Shown piece after piece: positions 19,880-29,200 of a stretch of DNA of 35,673 bases. Each line of letters begins with the position of its first letter. Within the stretch, counting starts at the first letter, position 1. The notes below the pieces were generated by a model. The model did not search any database, was not told the DNA's origin, and was given only the letters and a program-made list of their open reading frames with translations. The translations under genes were made by a program, and so were the position numbers. Origin of the DNA: Tannerella sp. (lineage in GTDB: Bacteria > Bacteroidota > Bacteroidia > Bacteroidales > Tannerellaceae); the NCBI GenBank assembly GCA_031257565.1, contig JAIROL010000269.1, positions 1 to 35,673 of the forward strand, given 5' to 3'.

Positions 19880-19937
19880 GGCTATAAGGAGAGAGAGGGA
19901 GAAAGCAATTAAAGAAGAAAAAATTGTATTAAAATGA
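19794..19937 (+). CDS. Possible small overlapping gene between portal and protease
   Basis: 47 codons in a different frame from the portal end: ATG 19794, MKTEMKTEMNPGTKTE..., then a strongly charged helix RKKIEAIRREREKAIKEEK, ending in TGA that overlaps the protease ATG at 19934 (ATGA). The portal stops at 19879, so this frame bridges the 54-nt gap and could couple translation. The first half rides on the portal tandem repeats. Evidence is only open frame, coupling and a protein-like helix. Confidence 0.3.
   Translation: MKTEMKTEMNPGTKTEMNPGTKTDRKKIEAIRREREKAIKEEKIVLK
19798..19863 (+). repeat. Tandem repeats encoding the portal tail
   Basis: Two 12-bp units (AACGGAAATGAA) followed by two perfect 24-bp units encoding GNESGNED. 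Expansion would lengthen the portal tail in frame. Confidence 0.8.
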
Positions 19938-20758
19938 TTAAGCATACAAACAGGGCTGACTCGTTAAGGTTTTTAAAGGACAACATCGAGATGATCATTT
20001 CGCGTAAAAAATCCGCGACGAAACACGCCGATTCGGTGTTGTATCTCGCCAAGTCTTTTTGCGACCGCCCGGAAAAGGCGGAAAAGGCGGCAGACGGTGC
20101 AGAATCCTTATTAGACAGGGATGTAATCAGTGTCCGTTCGATTATTAATACAACAAACCTGCTCGATTCATACGGCGACGTCCATATACCCGGTATATGG
20201 AAGAAATCGCTAAAAGATCAGGCCGGCCTGTATCTATTGGAGGAGCATAACCATACGTTTAAGGGCGTTATATCCGACGACGTAACGGCGTACGCAAAAA
20301 AAATCGAATGGCGTGAGTTAGGGCTTGACTTTGACGGCAAAACGGAGGCTCTTGTTTTTGACAGCCGCATAGAGAAAGCTCGTAACGAATACATGTTTGA
20401 GCAGTATGCACGCGGTTACGTAAAGAATCATTCTGTAGGCATGAGGTATGAAGAAATGCATCTGTGCATCGATTCGGAAGAGAAATATTATATTGAGGAA
20501 AAAGAAAACTGGGACAAGTACATTGATGAGGTTGTAAACAGGGATGCGGCTGTAAAAAAGGGTTATTTTTGGGCTGTGACGGAAGCTAAAGCAGTTGAGG
20601 GTTCAGCCGTTCTTTTCGGAGCGAACTGGGCAACCCCCGTGCAATCCGTAAAAGAAGATGCGAACCTGTCGTTAGGCGCATTTAAAGAAATTGATGAAGC
20701 GACTGTAAGAGAGAAAGAGAGCATATTTGAAAAATTAGGTAAATTAAAATTAGTTTAA
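19934..20758 (+). CDS. Prohead maturation protease (HK97/S78 family)
   Basis: 274 aa. LLEEHNHTFKGVI near 101-113 supplies the catalytic His, and YVKNHSVGMRYEE near 162-174 the catalytic Ser (S167) in the S78 pattern; the strand before it (DSRIEKARNEYMFEQYARG) is usual. It cleaves the capsid scaffold or delta region inside the prohead and then itself. The long C-terminal part with WAVTEAKAVEGSAVLFGANW is typical of Bacteroidales versions. Lies 3 nt before the capsid gene. Confidence 0.85.
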   Translation: MIKHTNRADSLRFLKDNIEMIISRKKSATKHADSVLYLAKSFCDRPEKAEKAADGAESLLDRDVISVRSIINTTNLLDSYGDVHIPGIWKKSLKDQAGLYLLEEHNHTFKGVISDDVTAYAKKIEWRELGLDFDGKTEALVFDSRIEKARNEYMFEQYARGYVKNHSVGMRYEEMHLCIDSEEKYYIEEKENWDKYIDEVVNRDAAVKKGYFWAVTEAKAVEGSAVLFGANWATPVQSVKEDANLSLGAFKEIDEATVREKESIFEKLGKLKLV

Positions 20759-20761
20759 GAG

Positions 20762-22183
20762 ATGAAAAGATTGTTTAGAGATTGCAAAAAGAGCGGGATG
20801 CCCGGCGTAAGGGCGCGAAGCCAAATTAAGTTATGCGTAATGTCTGCGTGCCTTTTGGGGTTCATCGGCATTACGCTGTTAGCTACCGGATCGTTATTCG
20901 GTATTACCGCAGGTTCATTACTGTGTACTGTTCCGGCATTAGCGTTTACGCTGCCGGAAGGGGTTGAGTTCACGGAAACGGAAAAAAAGGGTTATTTGGC
21001 CTTGGGGAATCACCTTACCGAGTGTTTTAAACAGTACGAAACAGGTAAGATCACCAAAGACGAAGCCTTAAAGGTGATGGATGACAAGCTAAAAGAGTGG
21101 GCTGAAAAGAATGGTATCAGCGCGGAAAAGATTGAAAAGATGTCGGAGGCGTTGAAAAAGCAGGGCATGGCATTGCAGGAGATGAAAGACCGTTCCGTTA
21201 GCGCTATGCCGGGAGGGTTGAAAGGTCTGTTTTTAAAAAACTTTGACGCGATTAAAAAAGCTGTGAAAGAGCGCCGTCAGGAAACGTTTAAGGCTAATCC
21301 GGACACGATAGACGCGGCGCTGCTCGAAAACAGGGCGGCAATAACAACCACTACCGGCGCAACCTTGACGGAAAACAACGGGGAGGATTCTTTTCTGTAC
21401 ATGAAAAGGCGCGACCGCCAATACATTGAAGACATAGCAGATATAAGCGTAGTGGCCGAGGTGCCGGAAACATTGACGTTTGAAGAGGAGGGAGACGAAA
21501 CGGGAGCTATCGCCATCATAGGCGAGAACGGGTTAAAGCCCCAATTGCGATTGAAGCTCGTCAAAAACAAGGTAGAGTCGCAAAAAGCGGCCGGTTTCAT
21601 TGTTGTAACTGAAGAAATGATGAAGTGGCGTTCACGCGCATGGTCTGCCATTCAGCGACTTTTCAGGGACAAGGTTATGCGAGACTTCCGTAATCTGCTC
21701 ACCACTTCGCTGATAGGCAATGCTTCGGCTTACGTAGCCACGCCTCTGGACGGCACGATAACCGTTCCGACGAATTTTGACGCGATCATAGCTGCGATCC
21801 TGCAGTTGGAGATGTTGAACTTTGAACCGGATACGCTTGTTATAAATCCGGCAGATAAATGGAAACTTGCAATGACCACGACGAACAACGGCATGTTCAT
21901 ACTGCCATATATTCAGCAGGGCGGCCAGTTTAAGCTGCTCGGACTTCAAGTAATCACGACCAACAAGGTAGCTGCCGGTAACTTTTTAATCGGCGAGGCC
22001 GGTATATGGAAAGTAGAGCGTGAAAATCCGACATTCAGAACCGGACTTGTAAACGACGACCTTATCCATAATCGCATGACTATTGTGGGCGAGATTTTCT
22101 TCCTGTCATACGTTCCGTCCAACAACGCCGGCGGCTTCATAATGGGAGTTTTTGACGACATAAAGAGCGCGCTCGAAGTGTAA
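20762..22183 (+). CDS. Major capsid protein (HK97 fold) with hydrophobic N-terminus
   Basis: 473 aa. Residues about 195-470 are HK97-like: GATLTENNGEDSF, VAEVPETLTFEEE near 225 (N-arm/E-loop entry), AGFIVVTEEMM near 275 (spine-helix side), PTNFDAIIAAILQLE, TLVINPADKWKL, and FLIGEAGIWKVER at the A-domain end. Residues about 70-150 form a charged coiled-coil delta/scaffold domain. Unusually, residues 24-62 are strongly hydrophobic (LLGFIGITLLATGSLFGITA), enough for one or two membrane helices, directly after a basic start. Removal by the adjacent protease would leave the core. Start choice is supported by a 3-nt gap after the protease. Confidence 0.88.
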   Translation: MKRLFRDCKKSGMPGVRARSQIKLCVMSACLLGFIGITLLATGSLFGITAGSLLCTVPALAFTLPEGVEFTETEKKGYLALGNHLTECFKQYETGKITKDEALKVMDDKLKEWAEKNGISAEKIEKMSEALKKQGMALQEMKDRSVSAMPGGLKGLFLKNFDAIKKAVKERRQETFKANPDTIDAALLENRAAITTTTGATLTENNGEDSFLYMKRRDRQYIEDIADISVVAEVPETLTFEEEGDETGAIAIIGENGLKPQLRLKLVKNKVESQKAAGFIVVTEEMMKWRSRAWSAIQRLFRDKVMRDFRNLLTTSLIGNASAYVATPLDGTITVPTNFDAIIAAILQLEMLNFEPDTLVINPADKWKLAMTTTNNGMFILPYIQQGGQFKLLGLQVITTNKVAAGNFLIGEAGIWKVERENPTFRTGLVNDDLIHNRMTIVGEIFFLSYVPSNNAGGFIMGVFDDIKSALEV

Positions 22184-22207
22184 ATTTACAACTTAAAAAA
22201 AAGAAAT

Positions 22208-22369
22208 ATGGCAACAGAAAAGAAAGAAGAATTGGTAAAGGCGCAGGATCCTGTAAAAGTCGAGTGGCTCGATGGCGACAAACATCACAAGGCCGGCAGC
22301 GTATCGACGGTGCATAAAATTTGTGCGGAGGGACTTGTCAAGCGTAAAAAGGCAAAGATTGTAAAATGA
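22208..22369 (+). CDS. Small basic structural-region protein
   Basis: 53 aa, too short for the ORF track: MATEKKEELVKAQDPVKVEWLDGDKHHKAGS... ending KRKKAKIVK. Its TGA overlaps the next ATG (ATGA, 22366). Small proteins of this kind directly after the capsid gene are usual in Bacteroidales siphophages, where they may decorate the head or assist connection; exact role unknown. The HKAGS...VHKICAEGLVKRKKAKI pattern suggests a small beta-rich fold resembling head-tail joining proteins. Confidence 0.65.
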   Translation: MATEKKEELVKAQDPVKVEWLDGDKHHKAGSVSTVHKICAEGLVKRKKAKIVK

Positions 22370-22917
22370 TACTGATAGACGAGACATATTTTACCGGCGA
22401 GTTGATGCTTCCGAACATTCCAGTTAATCCTCTGCCCGAAAGCGGGACCGCTTTAGCCCTGCAGACGGCTGGGGAGAAAAACCTTGACGTTTTCGTAGAC
22501 AAGTATGTCACGGATTACTTAGTCCGTTTATTCGGACGCAGTTTTACCCGTACATTCCTCGATGCGTTAGAACTTCCTACTCCCGGTCGAATATGGCTCG
22601 ACCTTAAAGATCAGCTTTTAATTAAGACAGGTTCATACAAGGCGTCCCCGCTGGCTAATTACGTTTATTACATGGTCAGCAGCGCCGCCGTCACAAAGAC
22701 GACGCAGGCAGGCGAATGCGATCCGGACTTTGATAACTCTCAAAACGCATTCAACAGGCGCAAGTTTTCGAGGGCGTGGAACGAGATGGCGGATATGACG
22801 CGCAAACTTCTTAAATGGTTTGACCGCCAATGGGACGTTTACGGGGAATATATGACCGACTGCGAGGGAATGGACAGGAAAAGCATAGCGGATTACACAA
22901 ACGAGTTCGGTATATGA
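22366..22917 (+). CDS. Probable head-tail connector protein
   Basis: 183 aa starting MILIDETYFTGELMLPNIP. Helical (DVFVDKYVTDYLVRLFG; ANYVYYMVSSAAVTKT; KFSRAWNEMADMTRKLLKWF), which fits the DUF6712/gp6-like connector type that sits under the portal. Coupled by overlaps to both neighbours in the usual position after the capsid. The assignment rests on position and helical layout. Confidence 0.6.
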   Translation: MILIDETYFTGELMLPNIPVNPLPESGTALALQTAGEKNLDVFVDKYVTDYLVRLFGRSFTRTFLDALELPTPGRIWLDLKDQLLIKTGSYKASPLANYVYYMVSSAAVTKTTQAGECDPDFDNSQNAFNRRKFSRAWNEMADMTRKLLKWFDRQWDVYGEYMTDCEGMDRKSIADYTNEFGI

Positions 22918-23546
22918 CGGCGAATGAAATCATAGGGAGTTTGGTTTATCGTACAAATAACGCGCTGAACAGGAACAGCCGGTTTTTGACCGAACTAAAG
23001 GGATACCGGTATTATCCGGCCATTGTAAGCGACGATAAGCTGCACTTGTGGCATTTTTGCGGCACAGGCCTGGAGATATCGCAAGCCTTTCAGGTTCTTC
23101 CTAACGATTCCGCGATAGGCAGTTTAAAGTTTCCTGCCGTGATGAACTTTCAGGGCGTGCTCCAGGGGCATTATTCCGGTTATACGGTATGCAGGTACAA
23201 CCTTGCAATCGTTGCGCCGGTATTTCAGGACTGGACTACGCAGGAGCGCGAGGAGCAGGTGTACAAAAAGGTCTTAAAGCCGATTGAGGATGAGTTTATA
23301 AGGCAGATAAGCAGGTTTCCGCACTTTCAGAACCCTGTCGGGAATTTCCCGTACAACAGTACCTACATCCCTACGACCGGAAATGCGTTAAATTCTGTAA
23401 TGAAAGTGCGTTATGGTGATTATATAGACGTAATTGAGTTACCGAACCTGTCGATTAAAGTATTAAGCGCGTGCGACGGTATGAGCGATCTGATTGTAAG
23501 CGAGAGCAAAAAAGTAACAGAAGAAATAAAAGAAAAAGTAAGATGA
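22914..23546 (+). CDS. Probable head closure or tail-joining protein
   Basis: 210 aa from ATG 22914 (MTANEIIGSLVYRTNNALN), which overlaps the previous TGA by 3 nt; the track start at 22830 lies deep inside the previous gene and is rejected. Mixed alpha/beta with aromatic-rich middle (HLWHFCGTGLEI, GYTVCRYNLAIVAPVF). Position between connector and major tail protein suggests a stopper or tail terminator. Family not recognised with certainty. Confidence 0.55.
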   Translation: MTANEIIGSLVYRTNNALNRNSRFLTELKGYRYYPAIVSDDKLHLWHFCGTGLEISQAFQVLPNDSAIGSLKFPAVMNFQGVLQGHYSGYTVCRYNLAIVAPVFQDWTTQEREEQVYKKVLKPIEDEFIRQISRFPHFQNPVGNFPYNSTYIPTTGNALNSVMKVRYGDYIDVIELPNLSIKVLSACDGMSDLIVSESKKVTEEIKEKVR

Positions 23547-24424
23547 AGGGATTTATAGAGAGCGTCTGCAAAACAGACGAGCAAGTGTATACTAAGATGG
23601 GCGCGTGTTCCATGTTTGAGGGAACGCCGCTGGGATTTATTTTTCACGACAAAAACGAAGCGTTCTCCCTTAACGGAGATACGTTCAATAGTGAGATAAA
23701 AAGCGGTATAATCGCTTTAAACACAAAGAGGGTAACTCCATTGTTTGGAGCAATAACGGACTATCAGGTGACCGGCGGCGATGTACGCACGTCGCAGGAG
23801 GGTTTTGGGCCGGAAGTCCCGACGGGATTAAACGCAAAGCGCGTTGATTATATTATCGACAAGGGCGGCCTGTGTCTGCTGATGCAGTTGAAAAAGCTCA
23901 ACGGGCGTGAAGTGCGAATATTCCAGGTAGATATGAGCAACAGGGCATTTGGCACGGTGGCGACGCTGGACGGCGTGGATAAGTTCAGGGGATTTCTTGC
24001 AACCGTATGGGTAACAAAGAGAGATAATACCGGATCGCAAAACGGAGCGATCATATTATCCGTATTTTTCTCTGCCAAGTACGAAAGCGAAGAAAACAAC
24101 CTCGCATCGCTGGTTCTTTCGGAGGAATATGAGGGATTAACCGGAGTGGTACTGCAAAAGACGGCGACCGGCAAGGCAAAATTTGTCATTGCCTGTTCTA
24201 AAGACGATCTTACGAGCAAATACGGAAGCGACCTGAACGATGAGACGTTATACGTCGACTCCGCCGGGCAGAACCCGTCGGCGGTAGCTTATTCATCGTC
24301 GACCAGCGAATTGACCTTTACCCCGACCGGAAGTTACAAGATTGCCGATGCAACCGTATTGAACTCCGCCGGGATAGAGGGATATGAGGGTGAGAATACT
24401 TACACGAATCTGGCGAGCGCTTAG
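23543..24424 (+). CDS. Probable major tail tube protein
   Basis: 293 aa from ATG 23543 (MKGFIESVCKTDEQVYTKMG), which overlaps the previous TGA; the longer track start is rejected. Beta-rich throughout, with repeated short strands and no helices of note: GGLCLLMQLKKLNG, RVTPLFGAITDYQV, TASFTPTGSYKIAD-like ELTFTPTGSYKI near the end. Position after the joining proteins and before chaperone and tape measure genes, and size, fit the tail tube subunit. The C-terminus and TAG stop are within a 14-bp tandem duplication. Confidence 0.65.
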   Translation: MKGFIESVCKTDEQVYTKMGACSMFEGTPLGFIFHDKNEAFSLNGDTFNSEIKSGIIALNTKRVTPLFGAITDYQVTGGDVRTSQEGFGPEVPTGLNAKRVDYIIDKGGLCLLMQLKKLNGREVRIFQVDMSNRAFGTVATLDGVDKFRGFLATVWVTKRDNTGSQNGAIILSVFFSAKYESEENNLASLVLSEEYEGLTGVVLQKTATGKAKFVIACSKDDLTSKYGSDLNDETLYVDSAGQNPSAVAYSSSTSELTFTPTGSYKIADATVLNSAGIEGYEGENTYTNLASA

Positions 24425-24474
24425 TGGCGAGCGCTTAGTGGTTAGTAGTTAGTAATAAGTAATAAGTAATAAGT
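24412..24474 (+). repeat. Nine units of a 7-bp periodic repeat across a stop codon
   Basis: GGCGAGC-GCTTAGT twice (the 14-bp unit at 24412 and 24426, spanning the TAG stop), then GGTTAGT, AGTTAGT and AATAAGT three times. Units share the ending AGT or AGC. It stops 8 bp before the ATG at 24482. Confidence 0.8.
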
Positions 24475-24481
24475 AAACGTT

Positions 24482-24691
24482 ATGGATGAAAAAATAAAAA
24501 TAAAGCAGAAAGTAATGCATACTATAGGCGATACGACATTCAGGTTTAATCCTGTGCGCATTAAAAAATATCCTAAAAAGGAGGACTTTTTTAACGATAT
24601 CTACGCGTCGCATCCGAATGTAGACAAGGCGGAGCTGAAGAAAGTTCTCGAAAAGGTATGGGAGGAAGTTTTTCCCGCGAAGACAAACTGA
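24482..24691 (+). CDS. Small protein after the major tail gene
   Basis: 69 aa starting MDEKIKIKQKVMHTIGDTTF. A short beta start then a helix KAELKKVLEKVWEEVFPAK. The place after the major tail protein is that of tail assembly chaperones, but the family is not recognised. It is the last gene before a terminator. Confidence 0.5.
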   Translation: MDEKIKIKQKVMHTIGDTTFRFNPVRIKKYPKKEDFFNDIYASHPNVDKAELKKVLEKVWEEVFPAKTN

Positions 24692-24700
24692 CGAAAGGAG

Positions 24701-24725
24701 GGGCGCGGCATAAGCGCCCTTTTTT
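24701..24725 (+). terminator. Strong intrinsic terminator
   Basis: GGGCGC, 7-nt loop, GCGCCC, then six T. GC-rich perfect stem directly after the stop at 24691. It splits the late region into a head operon and a tail operon, or acts as an expression-level step-down. Confidence 0.85.
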
Positions 24726-24750
24726 CTATGTGACATTTTTCAAGTAAAAA

Positions 24751-24780
24751 TTGAATTTTTGTGACACTTGTTTTTATTTG
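24751..24780 (+). promoter_or_regulatory. Possible promoter of the tail operon
   Basis: TTG (24751), 19 nt, TTTATTTG (24773-24780), one mismatch to TAnnTTTG. It follows the terminator by 25 bp and precedes the next gene by 70 nt, where a promoter would be needed. Confidence 0.35.
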
Positions 24781-24849
24781 CTCGGTGGAGAATCCTCACT
24801 TTTGTTATTTTCAAGGCATTATCATTGACAATTTGACACATTATGAAAC

Positions 24850-25416
24850 ATGGGAACGATAAAGCAGGTAAAGGAAAAGTACGAAAAAGCGTATAACGCC
24901 GTTCCGGATACATTATACAATACGGTAGCGCGAACCAAAGGCGTAATACTTGCCCTTAACCGCGATCAGATGCTTTACGGTCGCGATGCGGACGGCAAGC
25001 CGTTAAGGCCGGTCTATCTGCAAGATCCGTATTTTGAAGAGCTGGCGGAGTATTTGAGTCAAACCGTTTTAAGGTACCACAACAAAAAGCCCGATCCCAA
25101 AAAGCTGGCGCAAAACTACAGGAAAAAGAAAATAGGGCTTGAGCAGAAGCATAATTCATTCAGGCGATTTGCATGGATGCAGCTTTTTCCGGAAAAGGAT
25201 TCCGAAACGCCAAATCTAATCGTTACAGGGCCGTTTCAAGGAAAAATGTTTATTCAAGTGTCGCATGATTCGTACACGCTCGGATCGTCGTATGCGGAGG
25301 CTTCGGATATCAGTGCAAAGTATCATGGCAGGGTATTCGGTCTGGCTTTGCGATCCAAAGAGTTTTACTACTACAACTGGATCAGGCCTGCCCTGGAATT
25401 ATTATACAGGGGATGA
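24850..25416 (+). CDS. Tail completion/virion morphogenesis-like protein
   Basis: 188 aa. MLYGRDADGKPLRPVYLQDPYF near 37-58 (G-x-(D/A)-x-x-G-x-x-(L/I)-x-P) and a C-terminus VFGLALRSKEFYYYNWIRPALELLYRG are typical for gpG/gp10-type tail completion proteins. First gene after the terminator. Function inferred from pattern and order. Confidence 0.55.
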   Translation: MGTIKQVKEKYEKAYNAVPDTLYNTVARTKGVILALNRDQMLYGRDADGKPLRPVYLQDPYFEELAEYLSQTVLRYHNKKPDPKKLAQNYRKKKIGLEQKHNSFRRFAWMQLFPEKDSETPNLIVTGPFQGKMFIQVSHDSYTLGSSYAEASDISAKYHGRVFGLALRSKEFYYYNWIRPALELLYRG

Positions 25417-25426
25417 TATACAGGAC

Positions 25427-25633
25427 ATGAGTTGTACAACATGTAAAAAAGCAATACCGGGCAAAAGTAATGAAGAAAGAAGTAAAATCAGGCTTCTGGC
25501 GAGGAAAATCGCCGAGATTGACCGCAAAACGCAGGTTATCCTCGAACACGAGGGTATTATCTCGATTACATGCGAGGAGTGCTGGATCAGGGGCGGACGG
25601 ATCGGAACAGTCCTCGAATACGTTATTGCATGA
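25427..25633 (+). CDS. Small four-cysteine zinc-ribbon-like protein
   Basis: 68 aa from ATG 25427; the track start at 25265 lies inside the previous gene in another frame. MSCTTCKKAIPG at the start and ITCEECWIRGG near 48 give CxxC...CxxC, a probable zinc site joined by a basic helix (RSKIRLLARKIAEIDRK). Ribosome site is weak. Its stop TGA overlaps the start region of the next gene. Confidence 0.6.
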   Translation: MSCTTCKKAIPGKSNEERSKIRLLARKIAEIDRKTQVILEHEGIISITCEECWIRGGRIGTVLEYVIA

Positions 25634-26246
25634 CAACATATACACATGTCCATTGGACGTATACATAGACGTTACGGTAGACGATAATACGAAAAGACTG
25701 ATTATATACGGCAGTCCGTCCGAAGCCGAACTTGAGGAGGCAAAATTGAAGCTCGTTTCCGACTTTTCGGAACTTTCCGGAGGCGGCGAGGCGAAAGCGT
25801 TTAACTATACTATCTCGCAATATTATTTAAAGCGTAGCGTAATTATTGGGTTTGAGCTATCCATAAGGTTGATTCTGGCAGGCCGTTTTGAGGCGGCGGT
25901 CGATTACCTGAACAAAAACGGCGTAAAATGCAGCGTCCCTAAAGACGAGGCTGAATTTAACGACCTTATCGATTTGGTTCATAAAAAGTACAAAAACAAA
26001 ATAGCGAATGCGAAATACCTTGAGCTGACAAACAGATACAGGGAATTATCCCTTAAAAAAGAAGAAAAGCCGACGAGGAGATACTATACCCGGTTGCTTG
26101 TTATGTTGTCGTCCTGCGAGGCGATCAGGATACAGTTAAACCCCAAAAAAATGACTGTAGCCGAATTTGCAGAGTACATAAACCTGTTTAACGAATATCA
26201 AAACATTTTAAAAAACATAAAAAATGGGCGCGGCAGGAAACACTGA
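25626..26246 (+). CDS. Probable tail assembly protein before the tape measure
   Basis: 206 aa if started at TTG 25626, which gives the M/L-HDNIYTCPLDVYIDVTVDD start expected of Bacteroidales relatives (TCPL...FI(D/E)). The longer track start (25470) would overlap the zinc-ribbon gene throughout and is rejected. Helical C-terminal part with RRYYTRLLVMLSSC and VAEFAEYINLFNEYQ. Position immediately before the tape measure and overlap of 23 nt suggest a tail chaperone. The start codon is uncertain. Confidence 0.55.
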   Translation: MHDNIYTCPLDVYIDVTVDDNTKRLIIYGSPSEAELEEAKLKLVSDFSELSGGGEAKAFNYTISQYYLKRSVIIGFELSIRLILAGRFEAAVDYLNKNGVKCSVPKDEAEFNDLIDLVHKKYKNKIANAKYLELTNRYRELSLKKEEKPTRRYYTRLLVMLSSCEAIRIQLNPKKMTVAEFAEYINLFNEYQNILKNIKNGRGRKH

Positions 26247-29200
26247 ATTTATAGATAAACTTGTAAGCAAGGAAGCTCTCAACAGTTTGGATAATCTGAA
26301 TGAAAAACTTGCGGCCTCGTATCTATCGATGGAAAACCTGCTGAAAGAAGTGCAGGCTCTTTCGGATGGGTACACAACGCACGGTAAAACCGTGTCCGAA
26401 ATGGTCAAGGCGGTAGGAAAATTCAGCGAAATAGAGGCAAAAAAAACAACTCTTGACAAGGCGGAATTAACGCTTTTGCAGGAAAAGGAGAAACTAAAGC
26501 AGAAAGTTTTAAAGACGGAGCAGGACGCGGAACGCGTAGCTCGCGAGAAAATAAAGACACAGCAGCAGGCGGCAAAAGCGGCCGATCAGCAGGCGCGAGC
26601 CGAAAAAAAGGTCAAAGATGCAATGAACTCTCAAAAGGGCAGCATCAACGAGATGCGCAAAAAAATGTCTGAATTGGTTGCCGAATACAATCGTGCCGAC
26701 GATGCAACGCGTAAAAAGCTCGCGCCGTCGATAAAGATTCTTCAGGAGCGAATAAACTCGGCCAATGCAGACATAGGAAGGCATCAAGGATACGTCGGGC
26801 AATACGGCAAGTCGATAGCCGGTCTGAGCGGCAAATTGCTGGGCGCATTTGGTATTGTTGGCGGGATATCCATGTTTGCCGGATCGGTAAGAAAAGCGGC
26901 AAACACTATTATCCAATTTGAGCAAACAAACGTAAACCTTTCCACGATACTTGGAAAAAACGTAAAAGAGATATCGGCTCTAACCGATAGCGCAAAGCAT
27001 TTGGGAGCAACAACCGAATGGGCGGCCTCTCAAGTTACCCAGTTGCAGATTGAGCTGGCAAAATTAGGTTTTTCGGAACCCCAAATATTAGCCATGCAGA
27101 CAAGCATATTGCAGTTTGCTACCGCGATGGACGCCGGTTTGTCAGAATCGGCGAAGTTAGCGGGATCGGTATTACGCTCTTTCGGATTGGAGGCTAAAAA
27201 AACCGAACACGCTCTGTCTGTAATGACGGTAGCATCGTACAAGAGCGCGTTATCATTCAGCGACTTCGAAACGTCCGTATCCATCCTCGCGCCTATTGCA
27301 AGAGCGTACGGTTTTACAATTGAAGACATGTCCGCGTTGCTCGGTACGCTTAAAAATGCAGGATTTGATGCAAGCAAGGCGGCGACGGCAACCCGCAACA
27401 TCCTGCTTAATCTGGCCGATTCAAACGGAAAGCTGGCGAAGCAGATGGGAGAGCCCGTTAAGACGATTCCCGAACTTGCAGAAGCCCTCAATGATTTGAG
27501 CGCAAGAGGTATTGATCTGTCGGATACATTAGAACTTACCGACAAGAGGAGTGTTGCTGCGTTCAATTCGTTTTTGCGCGGAACGGATGGCATGTTAAAA
27601 TTGAGGAAAGAACTTGAAAACGTAGACGGCGAATTAAAGCGCATTCAAGAGGAGAGACTTCAAACCGCTTCCGGTTCTATAAAGCTGTTAAAATCATCGT
27701 GGGAGGCTTTGATTTTATCGTTTCAAAACAGCACGGGGGCAATAAAATCTGTTGTAGACGGTTTAACGACAATTGTAGACTGGATAAGAAGGGCGGTTGA
27801 TGCGGCAGGTGATTTCGGAAAACTTGCGCCGGAAACTAAATGGTATAAAGATATCGTCAACGAGAACAAAACATTCGCAGTGGAAGACTATGCGAATAGG
27901 TTTAAGAAAAAAACGGGAGAGGGGTACGATGTCGAAGTTATTTATGAAATAGAGCTGGCGGAAGCGCAAAAAAATATGGAAGAATATGAAAAGGAGTTGA
28001 AAGATTTCATGGACAGGCGCGAGAGGTCTATTAATGCGGGTATCATAAAAAATGATGAATGGTCTAAATCGGATGCCGACACGTATAGTCGTTTAAAAAT
28101 GCACATTGATACTTACAAGGCATCAATTGAGGCTCTGGATGAGGTTTACAGGGATTTCACTCCAAAGGCTGCCGATCCTGTTCAAAAGGGATTGGATTTT
28201 GGAGGCGAAGAAGAAGCGAAAAAAAGAGCGGAAGAAGAAGCGAAAAAAAGAGCGGAGCTTGCAGCATACCGGATAAAGGTGGAGGCGGACGCGCAAAAGC
28301 AGATTGCGTCCGACGAGGCAAAATCGTATAACGAGCGTTACGCCGCTCTGGTTTCGTACGGCGACAAAGAGATAGCATACATTAACATGAAGCGCAAAAA
28401 CGAATTGTCTGACGAAAAATTGACGCAGTCCGGCAGGGAGTTGATAAACCTGAAAGCAGACGAGGAGATTAGGAAGTCAAAAGAAAAGTTGTACAATGAT
28501 ATAAAAGAACTGGATAAAAAGTGTTACGAGGACTTATATAAAAACTCGCAAAAACACCTTCAAGACCTCAAATCGGGGAGTGATAGCGCGGAGCAGGAGG
28601 AGCTGGTTACTCTTTCCGGGCTGTACGCATCCGGCGAGGTCAAAAAGGAAGATTATGAGAAAAAGAGGCTTGAAATCGGCAAGAAGTATTCGGTCTCCAG
28701 CTTTGAAAGTCAGATTGCATATCTCGAACAGGAGATGTTGAAATTCGAGGAAAACAGGGATATTCAGGAAAAAATAGCGGGAGAATTAGCCAAGGCCAAG
28801 GCGGGATACGCAAAGTACGCCGCCGATGCGGAAGTAAAAGCAAACGAGGAGGCCGTAGAAAAACAAAAGGACGCTTACGAATCCTTAAAGGGTTATCTGG
28901 AATCGGAGTATGCGAAGTCAATCGAAAACATCTGGAATACGCTACTTGATGTAGCAGACATGTACTATGATAATCAGTTATCCCATATAGACGAACTCGA
29001 AAAAAGGGAAAGTGAGTATTGGGAGAACAAATTAAAGATGATTGATGAAAATGTGGAAGCCGGATTGATGAGCGAAGAAACGGCTGCCGCACAGCGTAAA
29101 ATCATAGAGGAAACGCAGTTGCAGCGCGAAAAGCAGTATGAGCAGCAGCGCAAGGAGATGCAGCGCAAGCAGGCCAACTGGCAGAAAGCTAACGCCATCA

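Noticed and set aside
8903-24474. Short tandem repeats as CRISPR
   Set aside because: Units of 7-11 bp without spacers; no cas genes.
27030-27644. 204-codon minus-strand ORF
   Set aside because: Fully antisense to the tape measure gene; Ser/Ala-rich composition is what the complement of the coiled-coil codons gives. Shadow.
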